Source of the DNA: VXYL01 sp965208525 | GTDB taxonomy: Bacteria > Pseudomonadota > Gammaproteobacteria > Pseudomonadales > Azotimanducaceae | Reading direction: 5' to 3' | Assembly: GCA_965208525.1 (NCBI GenBank) | Contig: OZ242340.1 | Coordinates: forward strand, 3,782,001 to 3,846,000 | DNA length: 64,000 bases | In this document: positions 17,534 to 26,693 of the stretch, in pieces | Layout: each line of letters opens with the position of its first letter | How positions within the stretch are numbered: position 1 is the stretch's first letter | Position numbers and translations under genes: made by a program | The notes under the pieces: generated by a model | Databases searched by the model: none | Told to the model about the DNA's origin: nothing | What the model saw: the letters and a program-made list of their open reading frames with translations, nothing else

Positions 17534-18547
17534 ATGGCTGACTTCCCCGACATTGTCCCTCCGTTTCTGATCTTCCTTGGCGACGTGCCTGACGCACTCG
17601 CGGCGAAGACCGGCCAGGGGATTGTGGATTGGCGACGCGAGCGGGTGGTTGGGCAGATGCGCTTGACGGGGTGTGGGGCCGACCTTGGGGTGCCGGAGCT
17701 TGGCATTGGCGAGGCGTGTCGGCTCGGTGCCAAGACCCTCGTGATTGGTGCGGTCAATCCGGGCGGCACGCTGCCGGAAGCCTGGGTTGCATCCATCGTG
17801 GCGGCAGTTGACGCCGGCATGGAAGTGGCGAGTGGCATGCACGCCCGGCTCGGCTCCGTCGATGCCGTGGCGAAGGCCGCGGCGCGTACCGGCCGGAGGC
17901 TGCACGACGTTCGCCACTCGACACGCGAATACCCCACGGGCAGCGGCAAGCGTCGAAGCGGCCGGCGCCTGCTGACGGTGGGCACTGACTGTTCCATCGG
18001 CAAGAAGTACACGGCGCTGGCAATCGAGCGGGAACTGCACCGGCGGCGCGTTGCGGCGGACTTCCGCGCCACCGGTCAGACCGGCATTCTCATCGCGGGT
18101 TCAGGGGTCGCGATCGATGCGGTGGTAGCGGATTTCGTCTCCGGCGCGGTAGAGGCGCTCACGCCCGACAACCATCCTGAGCACTGGGATGTGATCGAGG
18201 GACAGGGATCGCTGTTTCATCCTTCGTTCGCCGGCGTATCTCTGGCCTTGCTGCACGGTGCACAGCCGGATGCTTTCGTCGTCTGCCACGAGCCGACACG
18301 GCGCACCATGCGCAACGTTGCGACGCCCATCGCCGCCGTGGACGACGTGATTGAGGCAACGATCCGACACGGCCGGCTCACCAATCCCGGTATTCGCTGC
18401 GTGGGGCTGGCCATCGACACGTCGCGTCTGGCCCCCGACGAAGCGGAGGGCACCTTGGCCGAACAGGCTGCGCGCTTCCACCTGCCGGTTTGCGACCCGA
18501 TGCGAACCGGCGTTGCGCCGCTCGTGGACGAGCTCTTGACTCCGTGA
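17534..18547 (+). CDS. dgcN: D-glutamate N-acetyltransferase DgcN (DUF1611)
   Basis: 337 residues of the DUF1611 family: an N-terminal Rossmann-like part (LTGCGADLGVPELGIGEACR), then a P-loop-like LLTVGTDCSIGKKYTALAIE, FRATGQTGILIAGSGVAID and WDVIEGQGSLFHPSFAGVS. DgcN of marine Pseudoalteromonas acetylates D-glutamate, the first step of a D-Glu degradation route with DgcA. Here the next gene, overlapping by 4 bp, is the DgcA-type enolase-superfamily enzyme, which strengthens the call. Confidence 0.82.
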   Translation: MADFPDIVPPFLIFLGDVPDALAAKTGQGIVDWRRERVVGQMRLTGCGADLGVPELGIGEACRLGAKTLVIGAVNPGGTLPEAWVASIVAAVDAGMEVASGMHARLGSVDAVAKAAARTGRRLHDVRHSTREYPTGSGKRRSGRRLLTVGTDCSIGKKYTALAIERELHRRRVAADFRATGQTGILIAGSGVAIDAVVADFVSGAVEALTPDNHPEHWDVIEGQGSLFHPSFAGVSLALLHGAQPDAFVVCHEPTRRTMRNVATPIAAVDDVIEATIRHGRLTNPGIRCVGLAIDTSRLAPDEAEGTLAEQAARFHLPVCDPMRTGVAPLVDELLTP

Positions 18548-19521
18548 CGCTGCGGGCAACGGCTACCATTGAGCGCTGGCCCATCGCCGGCAAGTTCACC
18601 ATTGCTCGCGGATCGAAGACGACCGCGGACGTTGTGGTTGCAACGGTCGTCGATGGCGACGCGCAGGGTCGCGGTGAGTGCGTTCCGTACGGTCGGTACG
18701 GTGAGTCTGCGGAGCAGGTGGCAGACGAGGTCCAGTCGACACGGATTCCAGACGACCGCGAAGACCTCGCGCGAGCACTGCCGGCCGGAGCGGCCCGCAA
18801 CGCCATCGACTGCGCACTGTGGGACCTCGGTGCAAGACGCCAAGGCAAGCGCGTTTGGGAACTCTTGGACATCCCTCCCCCCACCAACGTCGTCACGGCC
18901 TTTACCATCAGCCTCGCCTCGCCCGCGGGTATGGCTCAGGAAGCCGAACGCCACGCCCACATGCCCTTGCTGAAGGCGAAGCTCGGCCACACGGATGGTC
19001 GCGATGCCGAACGCCTCCGCGCCGTGCGCAGGGCAGCACCGGACTGTCGCCTCATCGTGGATGTCAACGAAGGCTGGGACGCTGAAATGCTGGCGAGCGT
19101 CGCCCCGGTCGCCGCCGACCTTGGCGTGGAGCTCATCGAGCAGCCGCTGCCGGCCGGGGCCGATGCAGGCCTCGCTGCCTACGACACTCCGGTTGCCCTC
19201 GGTGCTGACGAGAGCATTCGCGACGGCTCCGAACTCCACGGCCTGGCGGGGCGCTATCAGGTCGTCAACATCAAGCTTGACAAGACCGGCGGCCTCACCC
19301 GGGCCATCGTGGTGGTCGAGGAAGCGAGGCGTCTCGGCTTCGAAATCATGCTCGGCTGCATGGTCGCCACCTCCCTGGCAATGGCACCGGCATTGATGCT
19401 GGCGCTCCACGCCCGTTTCGTGGATCTGGATGGTCCCCTGCTGCTGGCGAAGGACCGCCCGGGCGGCCTTCAATACAATGGCGGCGTGGTGTCGATGCCC
19501 GACACCGGCCTGTGGGGATGA
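18544..19521 (+). CDS. dgcA: N-acetyl-D-glutamate racemase DgcA / dipeptide epimerase family
   Basis: 325 residues, enolase superfamily. The capping domain has GRGECVPYGRYGES. In the barrel are the general-base Lys in PLLKAKLG (KxK), metal ligands in IVDVNEGW, LIEQPLP and LGADESI, and a second Lys in VNIKLDKTGGLT, followed by MVATSLAMAPAL. This set defines dipeptide epimerases; in DgcA it racemises N-acetyl-D-Glu. GTG 18544 overlaps the dgcN stop (GTGA). The aminotransferase follows after one base. Confidence 0.82.
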   Translation: MTLRATATIERWPIAGKFTIARGSKTTADVVVATVVDGDAQGRGECVPYGRYGESAEQVADEVQSTRIPDDREDLARALPAGAARNAIDCALWDLGARRQGKRVWELLDIPPPTNVVTAFTISLASPAGMAQEAERHAHMPLLKAKLGHTDGRDAERLRAVRRAAPDCRLIVDVNEGWDAEMLASVAPVAADLGVELIEQPLPAGADAGLAAYDTPVALGADESIRDGSELHGLAGRYQVVNIKLDKTGGLTRAIVVVEEARRLGFEIMLGCMVATSLAMAPALMLALHARFVDLDGPLLLAKDRPGGLQYNGGVVSMPDTGLWG

Positions 19522-19522
19522 C

Positions 19523-20449
19523 ATGAGCGAGCGACTGATCTGGCGCGACGGCGAGTTCATCGCCTGGGACGAAGCGACCGTACACGTCCTCTCGCAGAGC
19601 CTGCAACGCGGCTCGCTCGCGTTCGACTACGTGAGCGTTCGCGAGACGACCCGGGGTGTCGCGGTGTTCCGGCTGCGGGACCACGTGGAACGCCTGCTGA
19701 CCACCTGCCGCATCGTCGGCTTGCCGCTCGCATGGGCCGCCGATGACCTGATCGAGGCCTGTGCCGAAGCAGTACGGCGGAACCAGGGCGCCACGTCCAT
19801 CAAGATCAGCGCGCTGATCCCATCTGTGGAGGTGGAACTGGTGCCCCAGGACCCCCGCGTCGCCGTGTTCATCGCCGCCTACGACAGCGCGGCCGACATC
19901 ATCGCCAAGAATCCCGGGGAACTGCGACGCCGGCAGACGCTGTCGCTGAAGGTCGAACGCGACAAGTCCGGTCGCCGCGACGATGTCATCCCGCCCCACG
20001 CCAAGGTCGCGGCCAGCTACACGGCACCCATGACGGCGAAGTGGAAGGCGCGACGAGAGGGCTACGACGACGTGATCCTGCTCGACGAACATGGGCATGT
20101 AGCGGAAGCGCCGACGATGAACCTGTTCGTCGTGGACGACGGCGGGGAGCTGTTGACGCCGGAAGGCGACCGCGTGCTCCTCGGCATCACACGCTCCTCG
20201 GTGATGGGGATTGCTGGTGCCGAGGGCCTCACCTGCCGAGAGACTCCCTTGACCGAAGCCGCGCTAAAGTCGGCTCAGGAAGTGTTCCTCACCGGAACGT
20301 CTGTGGGTGTTTGGCCGGTGGTTCGCATCGACAATGAGCCGATTGGCGACGGCACACCCGGTGCCACGACGCAGCGGCTGGCGGGGCGCTATCGGGCCAT
20401 CGTCTCCGGCGAAGACCCGGCGTTCGACCATTGGCTGCATTTCGTTTGA
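19523..20449 (+). CDS. Class IV aminotransferase (BCAT/D-amino-acid type)
   Basis: 308 residues, fold-type IV PLP enzyme. The PLP lysine is in PHAKVAASYTAPM, the phosphate-binding EAPTMNLFVV follows a GYDDVILLD strand, and the C-terminal FLTGTSVGVWPVVRIDNEPI resembles branched-chain aminotransferases. Encoded one base after dgcA, so it may act on D-Glu, L-Glu or a keto-acid partner of that route. It could also replace PabC, which is missing at 9 kb. The reaction is not decided by sequence. Confidence 0.82.
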   Translation: MSERLIWRDGEFIAWDEATVHVLSQSLQRGSLAFDYVSVRETTRGVAVFRLRDHVERLLTTCRIVGLPLAWAADDLIEACAEAVRRNQGATSIKISALIPSVEVELVPQDPRVAVFIAAYDSAADIIAKNPGELRRRQTLSLKVERDKSGRRDDVIPPHAKVAASYTAPMTAKWKARREGYDDVILLDEHGHVAEAPTMNLFVVDDGGELLTPEGDRVLLGITRSSVMGIAGAEGLTCRETPLTEAALKSAQEVFLTGTSVGVWPVVRIDNEPIGDGTPGATTQRLAGRYRAIVSGEDPAFDHWLHFV

Positions 20450-20460
20450 GGCGTACTTCG

Positions 20461-21081
20461 GTGCGCGGCTCCACCGCCCTCGCGTTGGAACCGAAGAGCG
20501 CCAACTTGCCGAGGCGTGGCGGCGGCCCTTCGACATGGACTGGCGTTGGCGCTTTCCTTGCCTCGATCTGGCTGGTCTCGCTGTGGGGCCTGATCGATCC
20601 CCACGTGGTGGGCTTGCTGGCACTCGAGCCGAGGTCGCTGGACGGTCTCGTGGGAGTGGCGAGCATGGCCTTCGTTCACGCTTCGCTTGCGCACTTGGCG
20701 GTGAACACCCTTCCCCTCGCGGGACTCGCCGTCATCATCGCCCTGCGAGGTGGTGTGCAACTTGCCTTTGCGACCGTTGCCATCAGCCTGATTGCCGGGC
20801 TGCTGCTGTGGTGCTTCGGGCGCAGCGGGATGCACGTGGGTGCGAGCGGCCTCGTCTTCGGCTATCTGGGCTTCGTCCTCGCGCGGGGCGTTTCCGAGCG
20901 CCGGCTGTCGTCGTTCTTGCTGGCCATCCTCGCCGCAGCCCTGTACGGAGGATTGCTGCAAGGACTCTTGCCAACCGCAATGGAGATCTCGTTCGAGGCG
21001 CACATCGCCGGCTTCCTCGCCGGCTGCATCGCCGGATGGAAGCTGCCCGCTTGGCAACGAACGACGAGGTTCTTGGCATAG
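20461..21081 (+). CDS. Rhomboid-family intramembrane protease
   Basis: About 206 residues with five or six hydrophobic helices. The catalytic pair is visible: Ser in MHVGASGLVFGYLGF and His in FEAHIAGFLAG; HLAVNTLPL supplies the HxxxN motif. GTG 20461 was chosen because GAGG lies 9 bp upstream; TTG codons at 20431 and 20446 are alternatives that overlap the aminotransferase. It may be co-transcribed with the dgc genes. Substrate unknown. Confidence 0.8.
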   Translation: MRGSTALALEPKSANLPRRGGGPSTWTGVGAFLASIWLVSLWGLIDPHVVGLLALEPRSLDGLVGVASMAFVHASLAHLAVNTLPLAGLAVIIALRGGVQLAFATVAISLIAGLLLWCFGRSGMHVGASGLVFGYLGFVLARGVSERRLSSFLLAILAAALYGGLLQGLLPTAMEISFEAHIAGFLAGCIAGWKLPAWQRTTRFLA

Positions 21082-21135
21082 CGTCTGCTGATGCACAAGG
21101 ACCAGCCGGCCCTCAGGTGCTCCCTCGGGCCGCCC

Positions 21136-22224
21136 TCAAGGCCAGCGCAGGTTCAGGTTCAATTCCGCGCTGGCGCCGTTGAACCACTCCACCACCTCAC
21201 GGTGGTAGGGGATGCCTAGTTCCCGGCGGCTGGCCGCCTCCTCGTGTTCGATGAGGCCAGCGTAGTACACGCGCTCATGACCGCTGGCCGGCTTCATGTC
21301 GGCGATGCGTCGCAACAGCGCGTCCATGTCCTCCTTGAACTTGGCGAGGTCCGTGAACGCGTCGATGCGGAATGCCATGACGAACTGCGACAGCTTGCCA
21401 CCGCCGGCCATGAAGCCGGGGCCGTTGCCGGAGAGGATGCCGGACATGATGTCGGCCACGGTCGCAAAGCCCATGCCCTTGTGGCTGCCGTTCTCCCGCG
21501 TACCGCCGAAGGGAGGCATGAAGAACTTGCCGTAGTCTGGGGCATCCACCCGATCCATGATGGGGTTGCCTTCGAGGTCGGTGATCCAGCCCGGCTCGAG
21601 CTTCGAGCCGATGCGGCGCGTGAGCATGATCTTGTTGGCCGCGACCTGCGTCGTCGCCACGTCGAACACAAACGGCGGCATCTCGTCCGCCGGTGCGGCC
21701 CACGCGATGGGATGGGTGCCGAACACCGTCTCGGAACCGAACGTCGGCACCATGAGGTGTCCCCCGGCCGACACCATGCACACGCCAATCATGTCTCGCT
21801 CGATGGCCATGAGAGGGTAGTAGGCGAGCATCCCCACATGACCGCAGTTCTGCACACCCACCGCGCCCATGCCGAACTCCTCGGCCTTGTCCATGGCGAT
21901 CTCCATCGCCTTGGGCCCTACCTGCAAGCCGATGGCGGTGTCGGCATCGAGGGTGGCGCTGACGGCCGACTCGCGCACCGTCTTCACGTTCGGCACCGGG
22001 TTCATGCGCTCGGCCCGGTAGCCGGCCACGTACTGGCGCAAGGTGTTGGAGATGCCGTGGCTCTCGCAGCCCCTGAGGTCGCTGGTGATCAGCACGTCGG
22101 TGCAAAGCGCGGCATCGGCTTCGGGAACTCCCATCGCCTCGAACACCGCTTGCGTGCCGGCCCGCGCCGCCTGTTCCGAAACCCGTACCTGATCCTCTTC
22201 CGGCACCAAAAAGTGCTTAAGCAT
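21136..22224 (-). CDS. Malate/L-lactate dehydrogenase (Ldh) family oxidoreductase
   Basis: 362 residues from ATG 22224. The family signature is DVLITSDLRGCESHGISN, with the conserved His in ESHG, then VQNCGHVGMLAYYP, PAGGH-like SAGGHLMVPTFG and a C-terminal GGTRENGSHKGMGFATV. These NAD(P)H enzymes reduce 2-oxo acids and belong to the YlbC/ComC group, not to classical LDH. Convergent with the rhomboid gene, divergent from the thiolase-like gene. Substrate unknown. Confidence 0.87.
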   Translation of the reverse strand: MLKHFLVPEEDQVRVSEQAARAGTQAVFEAMGVPEADAALCTDVLITSDLRGCESHGISNTLRQYVAGYRAERMNPVPNVKTVRESAVSATLDADTAIGLQVGPKAMEIAMDKAEEFGMGAVGVQNCGHVGMLAYYPLMAIERDMIGVCMVSAGGHLMVPTFGSETVFGTHPIAWAAPADEMPPFVFDVATTQVAANKIMLTRRIGSKLEPGWITDLEGNPIMDRVDAPDYGKFFMPPFGGTRENGSHKGMGFATVADIMSGILSGNGPGFMAGGGKLSQFVMAFRIDAFTDLAKFKEDMDALLRRIADMKPASGHERVYYAGLIEHEEAASRRELGIPYHREVVEWFNGASAELNLNLRWP

Positions 22225-22262
22225 TGGGGCAAACTCCTCCTTTGTCCTTCCTAACCGCGTAG

Positions 22263-22283
22263 GGGCGACCCTTGTGGTCGCCC
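22263..22283. repeat. GGGCGACC hairpin
   Basis: GGGCGACC-CTTGT-GGTCGCCC forms an 8-bp perfect stem, preceded by GTAG. It is a sequence cousin of the GGGCGACGCATGCGTCGCCC palindrome found at 24.0 and 51.4 kb. It lies in the 212-bp divergent gap between the Ldh-family and thiolase-like genes, where nothing else was recognised. Confidence 0.6.
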
Positions 22284-22436
22284 GTTTCAAAGCAAACCGA
22301 TTTTGTCCGTTGCGAAAATGCCGGCCGAGGACAAGCTGCCCCACGAGGTCGTCGCGAACACCACCCCGACCGAGCGCGACATTGTGCCGTATGATGCCGT
22401 GCCTTGCGCCAATCGCCCCCCGCAAGGAGCAAACCC

Positions 22437-23909
22437 TTGAATGACGCCGATCGCACCCCCGTTCTGGTTGGAGTTGCCCAACTCGAACAGCGCGCCAGCG
22501 ACCCGCTTGCCGCCAAGGAGCCGCTGAAGCTGATGATCGAGGCGGTTCGTGCCGCCGCCGAAGATGCCCATGCGCCAGAGCTTCTGAAACGAGCCGGTGC
22601 CGTGCGCGTGGTTCGCGGCATGTGGCCGTACTCGAATCCTGCCGCTGTTGTTGCGGACGCCATCGGCAACCCGGGGGCGAAGACGGGCGTCACGACTTGG
22701 GGCGGCAACTCGGTGCAATCGGTGTTGAGCCAGAGCGCGCTTGAGATCGCGGCGGGAACGCACGAAGCGGTGATCCTCACCGGCGCGGAATGCGGCCAGA
22801 CGCAGGCGCGGGCGAGACGGGCGGGGGTTGAGCTCGACTGGCAGGAGGCGCCCGGCGAGCCGGACGAGCGCTTCGGTGTAGAGCTGAAGATGCGCCACCG
22901 CATCGAGGCGCAAAGGGGCATTGCCCAGCCCATCGAGATGTACCCCATCTTCGAGAACGCCCTGCGCCACGCTCGCGGCGAGTCGCTCGATGGGCACATT
23001 GAGCGGGTTTCCGAGCTTTGGGCCGGCTTCAGCCGCGTGGCGGCCGGCAATCCCCATGCGTGGATTCGAGAAGAGAAAACCGCCGCGGAGATTCGCACGC
23101 CCAGCGCAATCAACCGCCCGGTGTCCTTCCCCTATCCCAAGTTTATGAATTCCAACAGCAATGTTGACCAAGCCGCGGCGCTGATCCTGTGTTCCGCGGG
23201 GCTGGCGCGCAAGCTCAGCGTTCCGGCTGAGCGCTGGATCCACCCGTGGGCCGCCACCGAGGCGCACGATACCTACGCGGTATCGAATCGCGACAACCTG
23301 CACACGTCGCCCGGCATCCGCATCGCCGGCGGTCGTTGTTTGGAACTCGCCGGGCTCGACGTCGACGCCATCGATCACGTGGACATCTATAGCTGCTTCC
23401 CCTCCGCCGTGCAGGTGTCGGCGGCGGAACTGGGCTTGAGTGAAGCGCGTCCCCTAACCGTCACCGGTGGCCTCACTTTCGGCGGCGGCCCACTCAACAA
23501 CTACGTCATGCACGCCATCGCCCGCATGGCCGAAGTGCTGCGGGAGAACCCGGGCGAGAAGGGCCTCGTCACCAGCAACGGCGGCTTCCTCACCAAGCAC
23601 GCCTTCGGCATCTATTCCACAGAACCATCGGCCCAAGGCGCCTTCCTGCACGACGAGCCGCAAGCGGAAGTGGACGCCACCCCCACGCGGGAGGTGGCAA
23701 CCGACCACGAGGGCGACGTGGAAGTCGAGGGCTACACAGTGATGTACGGCGCCAACGGCCCCACCAAGGGAATCGCCGCCTGCATCACGGGCGCCGGCGA
23801 ACGCACCTGGGGCAACACCGAAGATGCCGACACGCTCGCTGCGATGGTCGCGGAGGAGTTCTGTGGCCGGCGAGCGACACTGGCCGGCGACGGCTCTCTG
23901 ACGTTCTGA
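22437..23909 (+). CDS. Thiolase-like (acetyl-CoA acetyltransferase-type) protein
   Basis: 490 residues from TTG 22437, chosen because AAGGAG lies 7 bp upstream and the family begins DRTPVLVGVAQLEQR. Thiolase-fold features: VTTWGGNSVQSVLSQSALEI around the normal nucleophile, DVDAIDHVDIYSCFPSAVQV, GLTFGGGPLNNYVMHAIARM and GLVTSNGGFLTKHA, with a C-terminal extension. The usual nucleophilic Cys (NxxCxSG) is not seen; Asn-Ser occupies that place. So it may not be a classical thiolase. Likely CoA-ester metabolism. Confidence 0.8.
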   Translation: MNDADRTPVLVGVAQLEQRASDPLAAKEPLKLMIEAVRAAAEDAHAPELLKRAGAVRVVRGMWPYSNPAAVVADAIGNPGAKTGVTTWGGNSVQSVLSQSALEIAAGTHEAVILTGAECGQTQARARRAGVELDWQEAPGEPDERFGVELKMRHRIEAQRGIAQPIEMYPIFENALRHARGESLDGHIERVSELWAGFSRVAAGNPHAWIREEKTAAEIRTPSAINRPVSFPYPKFMNSNSNVDQAAALILCSAGLARKLSVPAERWIHPWAATEAHDTYAVSNRDNLHTSPGIRIAGGRCLELAGLDVDAIDHVDIYSCFPSAVQVSAAELGLSEARPLTVTGGLTFGGGPLNNYVMHAIARMAEVLRENPGEKGLVTSNGGFLTKHAFGIYSTEPSAQGAFLHDEPQAEVDATPTREVATDHEGDVEVEGYTVMYGANGPTKGIAACITGAGERTWGNTEDADTLAAMVAEEFCGRRATLAGDGSLTF

Positions 23910-23939
23910 GTTGCCCCGCTCCAAAGGGCCTGCCGGACA

Positions 23940-24070
23940 GGGCGACGCATGCGTCGCCCCTACAGAAAAGGTGTCGGTCATGTCCCGGGCCGTGGGGGCG
24001 ACGCATGCGTCGCCCCTACAGGAAGGTGTCGGTCATGTCCCGGGCCGTAGGGGCGACGCATGCGTCGCCC
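23940..24070. repeat. Tandem palindrome array, three copies
   Basis: The 20-bp palindrome GGGCGACGCATGCGTCGCCC occurs at 23940-23959, 23996-24015 and 24051-24070, a period of 55-56 bp. The spacers are nearly identical (CTACAGGAAGGTGTCGGTCA then TGTCCCGGGCCGTAG). A two-copy version with the same spacer and the same right flank (GTGGCCTTCCTCATGCGCTA) is at 51347-51421. Both lie between convergent genes, here the thiolase-like gene and a GMC oxidoreductase, which suggests a two-way transcription stop. Confidence 0.9.
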
Positions 24071-24095
24071 TTCTTCGCGTGGCCTTCCTCATGCG

Positions 24096-25703
24096 CTAAT
24101 CAAATAGGTTCGCGAGATTGCGCTTCATCGAGTCCGCGATGTAGAGCGCGACGGCTTGGATTGTGGTGGTCGGGTTGACGCCGCCTGAGGTGACGAAGAC
24201 GCTGCCGTCCACCAAGAAGAGGTTGCGCACGTCGTGGCTGCGGCCCCACTCGTTCACCACCGAGCGCTCCGGGTCTTCGCCCATGCGGGCCGTGCCAAGC
24301 AGGTGCCAGCCGGCCATGCGTATGGGAGATGCCGCTGGATGCACCTCCACCGCCCCGGCGGCGCGCATCGCTTCCGCGCCGTGGGCGAGGCCGTGATCGA
24401 GCATTCGGCGGCTGTTCTCGCTCAAGGTGTAGCTCACCTTTGGCGCAGGAATGCCGTCGGAGTCGGCGAGTTCGTCATCGAGCGTCACGCGGTTGTGCTC
24501 CTCCGGCAAGTCTTCGCAGCAAATGCCGAGATGCACCGTGCGGTCGTAATGCCGCCGAAATGCCTCGTGATGGCCCTCCCCCCACGGGATGCTGCCGCTC
24601 GCGAGCCCTCCCATGGCGGTCTGCACGGCGGAACCGCCTCGCGTGATCTGCATGTCGTAGCCGCGCACGAAGCCGCGCTCGGCATCCGTTTCGTAGAACT
24701 CCTGGCTCAACATGCAGGTGCCTTGCGGGCCGTAGTGCGAGGCGAGCGGCTCCTCGAACACCCCGGCCACCATGCCCCATGGATGCAGCATCAGGTTGCG
24801 GCCAACGAGCCCGGAGCGATTGGCGAGGCCGGTCGGGAAGCGTGCGGAGGTGGAGTTCAGCAGCAGCCTCGGCGTGCCGACGCCGTTGCAGGCGACGATG
24901 ACCACCTCGGCGCGCTGATGCTGCTCCACGCCGTCGGCGTCGTAGTAAGTGACGCCGGTCGCCATGTCGCGCTCATCAACCGTGATCTCGCGGACGCGAC
25001 ACTGTGTACGGAGTTCCACGCCAGCACGCTGCGCCATCGGCCAGTACGACACATCGGCACTGCTCTTGGCGCCCTGGGCGCAGCCGGCGTTGCATGGACC
25101 GAGGTTCAGGCACTTGTCGCGGCCCTCGTACGGACGCGTGACGATGGCACTGTCCGAAGGCCACCAATGCCAGCCGAGGTTGTTGAAGCCGCGCCCCATG
25201 GCCTCACCCATTCGCCCCAAGGGAACCGGCGGCAGCGGCGGTTCATGCGCGGGGATGGCCGGGTCGCCAGCAAGCCCGGAGACGCCGATGTTGCTGTCGT
25301 TCTGGGCAAAGAAAGGTTCGAGTGTCCAGTAGTCGATGGGCCAGTCGTCGGCCACGCCGTCGAGGGATCGGACCCGAAAGTCCGAGGGATGAAAGCGCGG
25401 AAAGTGCGCCGAGTAGAGGATGGTGCTGCCGCCCACGGCGTTGTAGTTCAAGACGGCAATGGGCGAATCGGTGTCGTTCACCGGATAGTCGGAAGGCAGT
25501 TGCCGAATGTTGGGGCTCGGCGCGAACTCCTGCGCCCGCGCCGTCTCCCAATCGCGCCGCGTGCTTGGATACTCGGCGGGGTTCATCCACCCGCCCTGCT
25601 CCAGGCACACGATCCGCATCCGCGTCTCGGCAAGGCTCCACGCCACCGCCGCCCCAGACGCACCCGCGCCGATGATGAGCACGTCAACCACATCGTCTGC
25701 CAT
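24096..25703 (-). CDS. GMC-family oxidoreductase (FAD)
   Basis: 535 residues from ATG 25703. The Rossmann FAD motif is VLIIGAGASGAAVAWSLAE, then the GMC block LNYNAVGGSTILYSAHFPRF, a Cys-rich CLNLGPCNAGCAQGAKSS found in gluconate/glucose-type dehydrogenases, and a C-terminal catalytic GWHLLGTARMG with GGVNPTTTIQAVALYIAD. Oxidises an alcohol or sugar-type substrate. No signal peptide is evident. Divergent from the PhyH gene. Confidence 0.88.
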   Translation of the reverse strand: MADDVVDVLIIGAGASGAAVAWSLAETRMRIVCLEQGGWMNPAEYPSTRRDWETARAQEFAPSPNIRQLPSDYPVNDTDSPIAVLNYNAVGGSTILYSAHFPRFHPSDFRVRSLDGVADDWPIDYWTLEPFFAQNDSNIGVSGLAGDPAIPAHEPPLPPVPLGRMGEAMGRGFNNLGWHWWPSDSAIVTRPYEGRDKCLNLGPCNAGCAQGAKSSADVSYWPMAQRAGVELRTQCRVREITVDERDMATGVTYYDADGVEQHQRAEVVIVACNGVGTPRLLLNSTSARFPTGLANRSGLVGRNLMLHPWGMVAGVFEEPLASHYGPQGTCMLSQEFYETDAERGFVRGYDMQITRGGSAVQTAMGGLASGSIPWGEGHHEAFRRHYDRTVHLGICCEDLPEEHNRVTLDDELADSDGIPAPKVSYTLSENSRRMLDHGLAHGAEAMRAAGAVEVHPAASPIRMAGWHLLGTARMGEDPERSVVNEWGRSHDVRNLFLVDGSVFVTSGGVNPTTTIQAVALYIADSMKRNLANLFD

Positions 25704-25840
25704 AGCGAACCCCCACTCTCTCACGCACACTCTACCCGTTAACACACCGCCGGTACGTGCAGTAGACGGCAGTCCTCTCCGCGCGAGACGGGCCGGAAAA
25801 CCCCGCATAATGGACCGTTCACACCGAAGGCTGGATTCCC

Positions 25841-26659
25841 ATGGACCAAGGCCAGTTGTCCGCCGCGCGGCAGGGTTTGATCGATGATGGCTACTGCCTG
25901 ATCGACGACGCGATGGAGCGCCCGGACATCGAGCGCCTCCGGCATTGGTCGGACGACTGGCTTGCGCGCACCGAACATCCGAAGCAGTGGAAGTATCAAG
26001 GCTCGGACGTCAAGATTTCCGGCGTTCGCGCCCACCGCGCCAAGCGCTTCCACCACTTCCCCAGGGACAGCACCGTGGATTTCCTCATCGAGCAACCCGC
26101 TGCCCTGCTCGAGGCGCTCGGCTTTGGCGAGTTCCGCTCCATCGGCCATTTTCAGATCATCTCCAAGCCGCCCGGCGGCCCGCCGCTCTACTGGCATCAG
26201 GACTGGATGCGCTGGGACGACCCCATGAGCCTCTCGCCGTGGCCGCAGGTGGTGTTCCTGAACTGGTATCTCACCGAAACCCACGTCGCCAACGGCTGCC
26301 TGCGCGTCATTCCCGGCAGCCACCGCCGACGCATGGACCTGCACGGCCACCTCATTCCGCCCCACGAAAGCGGCGGCTACGAGGTGGAGGAAACCAACGA
26401 ATGGATGTTCCACGACCACCCGGACGCCGTGGACGTGCCGGTGCGCCCAGGACAACTGATGATCGGCGACGCCCGCTTGCTGCACGGCACCCATCCGAAC
26501 ACCACGGACGAACGCCGCACCGTACTGCTCGGCTGGTTCAACCGCCGCTCCATCGACGTGCCCACGGGTTGGGATGCAGACGTGCCGTCCGAGATAGCCG
26601 AACGCGACCCAAACGTGAAGTTCCCCGCGAATCGGGTGCCGGGACAATACTTGCGTTGA
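25841..26659 (+). CDS. Phytanoyl-CoA dioxygenase (PhyH) family protein
   Basis: 272 residues. Fe(II)/2-oxoglutarate hydroxylase: the metal-binding HxD is in LYWHQDWMRWDD, the distal His in RLLHGTHPNTTDERR, with the downstream Arg for 2-oxoglutarate. NGCLRVIPGSHRRR is a strong family motif. Substrates range from phytanoyl-CoA to small metabolites, so none is assigned. A CATAAT at 25806 could be its -10 box. Confidence 0.88.
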   Translation: MDQGQLSAARQGLIDDGYCLIDDAMERPDIERLRHWSDDWLARTEHPKQWKYQGSDVKISGVRAHRAKRFHHFPRDSTVDFLIEQPAALLEALGFGEFRSIGHFQIISKPPGGPPLYWHQDWMRWDDPMSLSPWPQVVFLNWYLTETHVANGCLRVIPGSHRRRMDLHGHLIPPHESGGYEVEETNEWMFHDHPDAVDVPVRPGQLMIGDARLLHGTHPNTTDERRTVLLGWFNRRSIDVPTGWDADVPSEIAERDPNVKFPANRVPGQYLR

Positions 26660-26693
26660 ATCTCGACATTCCGTGAAGGAGGAGGAGCGAGCC

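Noticed and set aside
23940..24070. CRISPR array
   Set aside because: Repeats are palindromic, spacers are almost identical to each other and no cas gene is present.
23911..24099. Small open frame across the palindrome array
   Set aside because: Its peptide (repeats of GDACVA and GATHASP) is simply the translation of the tandem palindromes.
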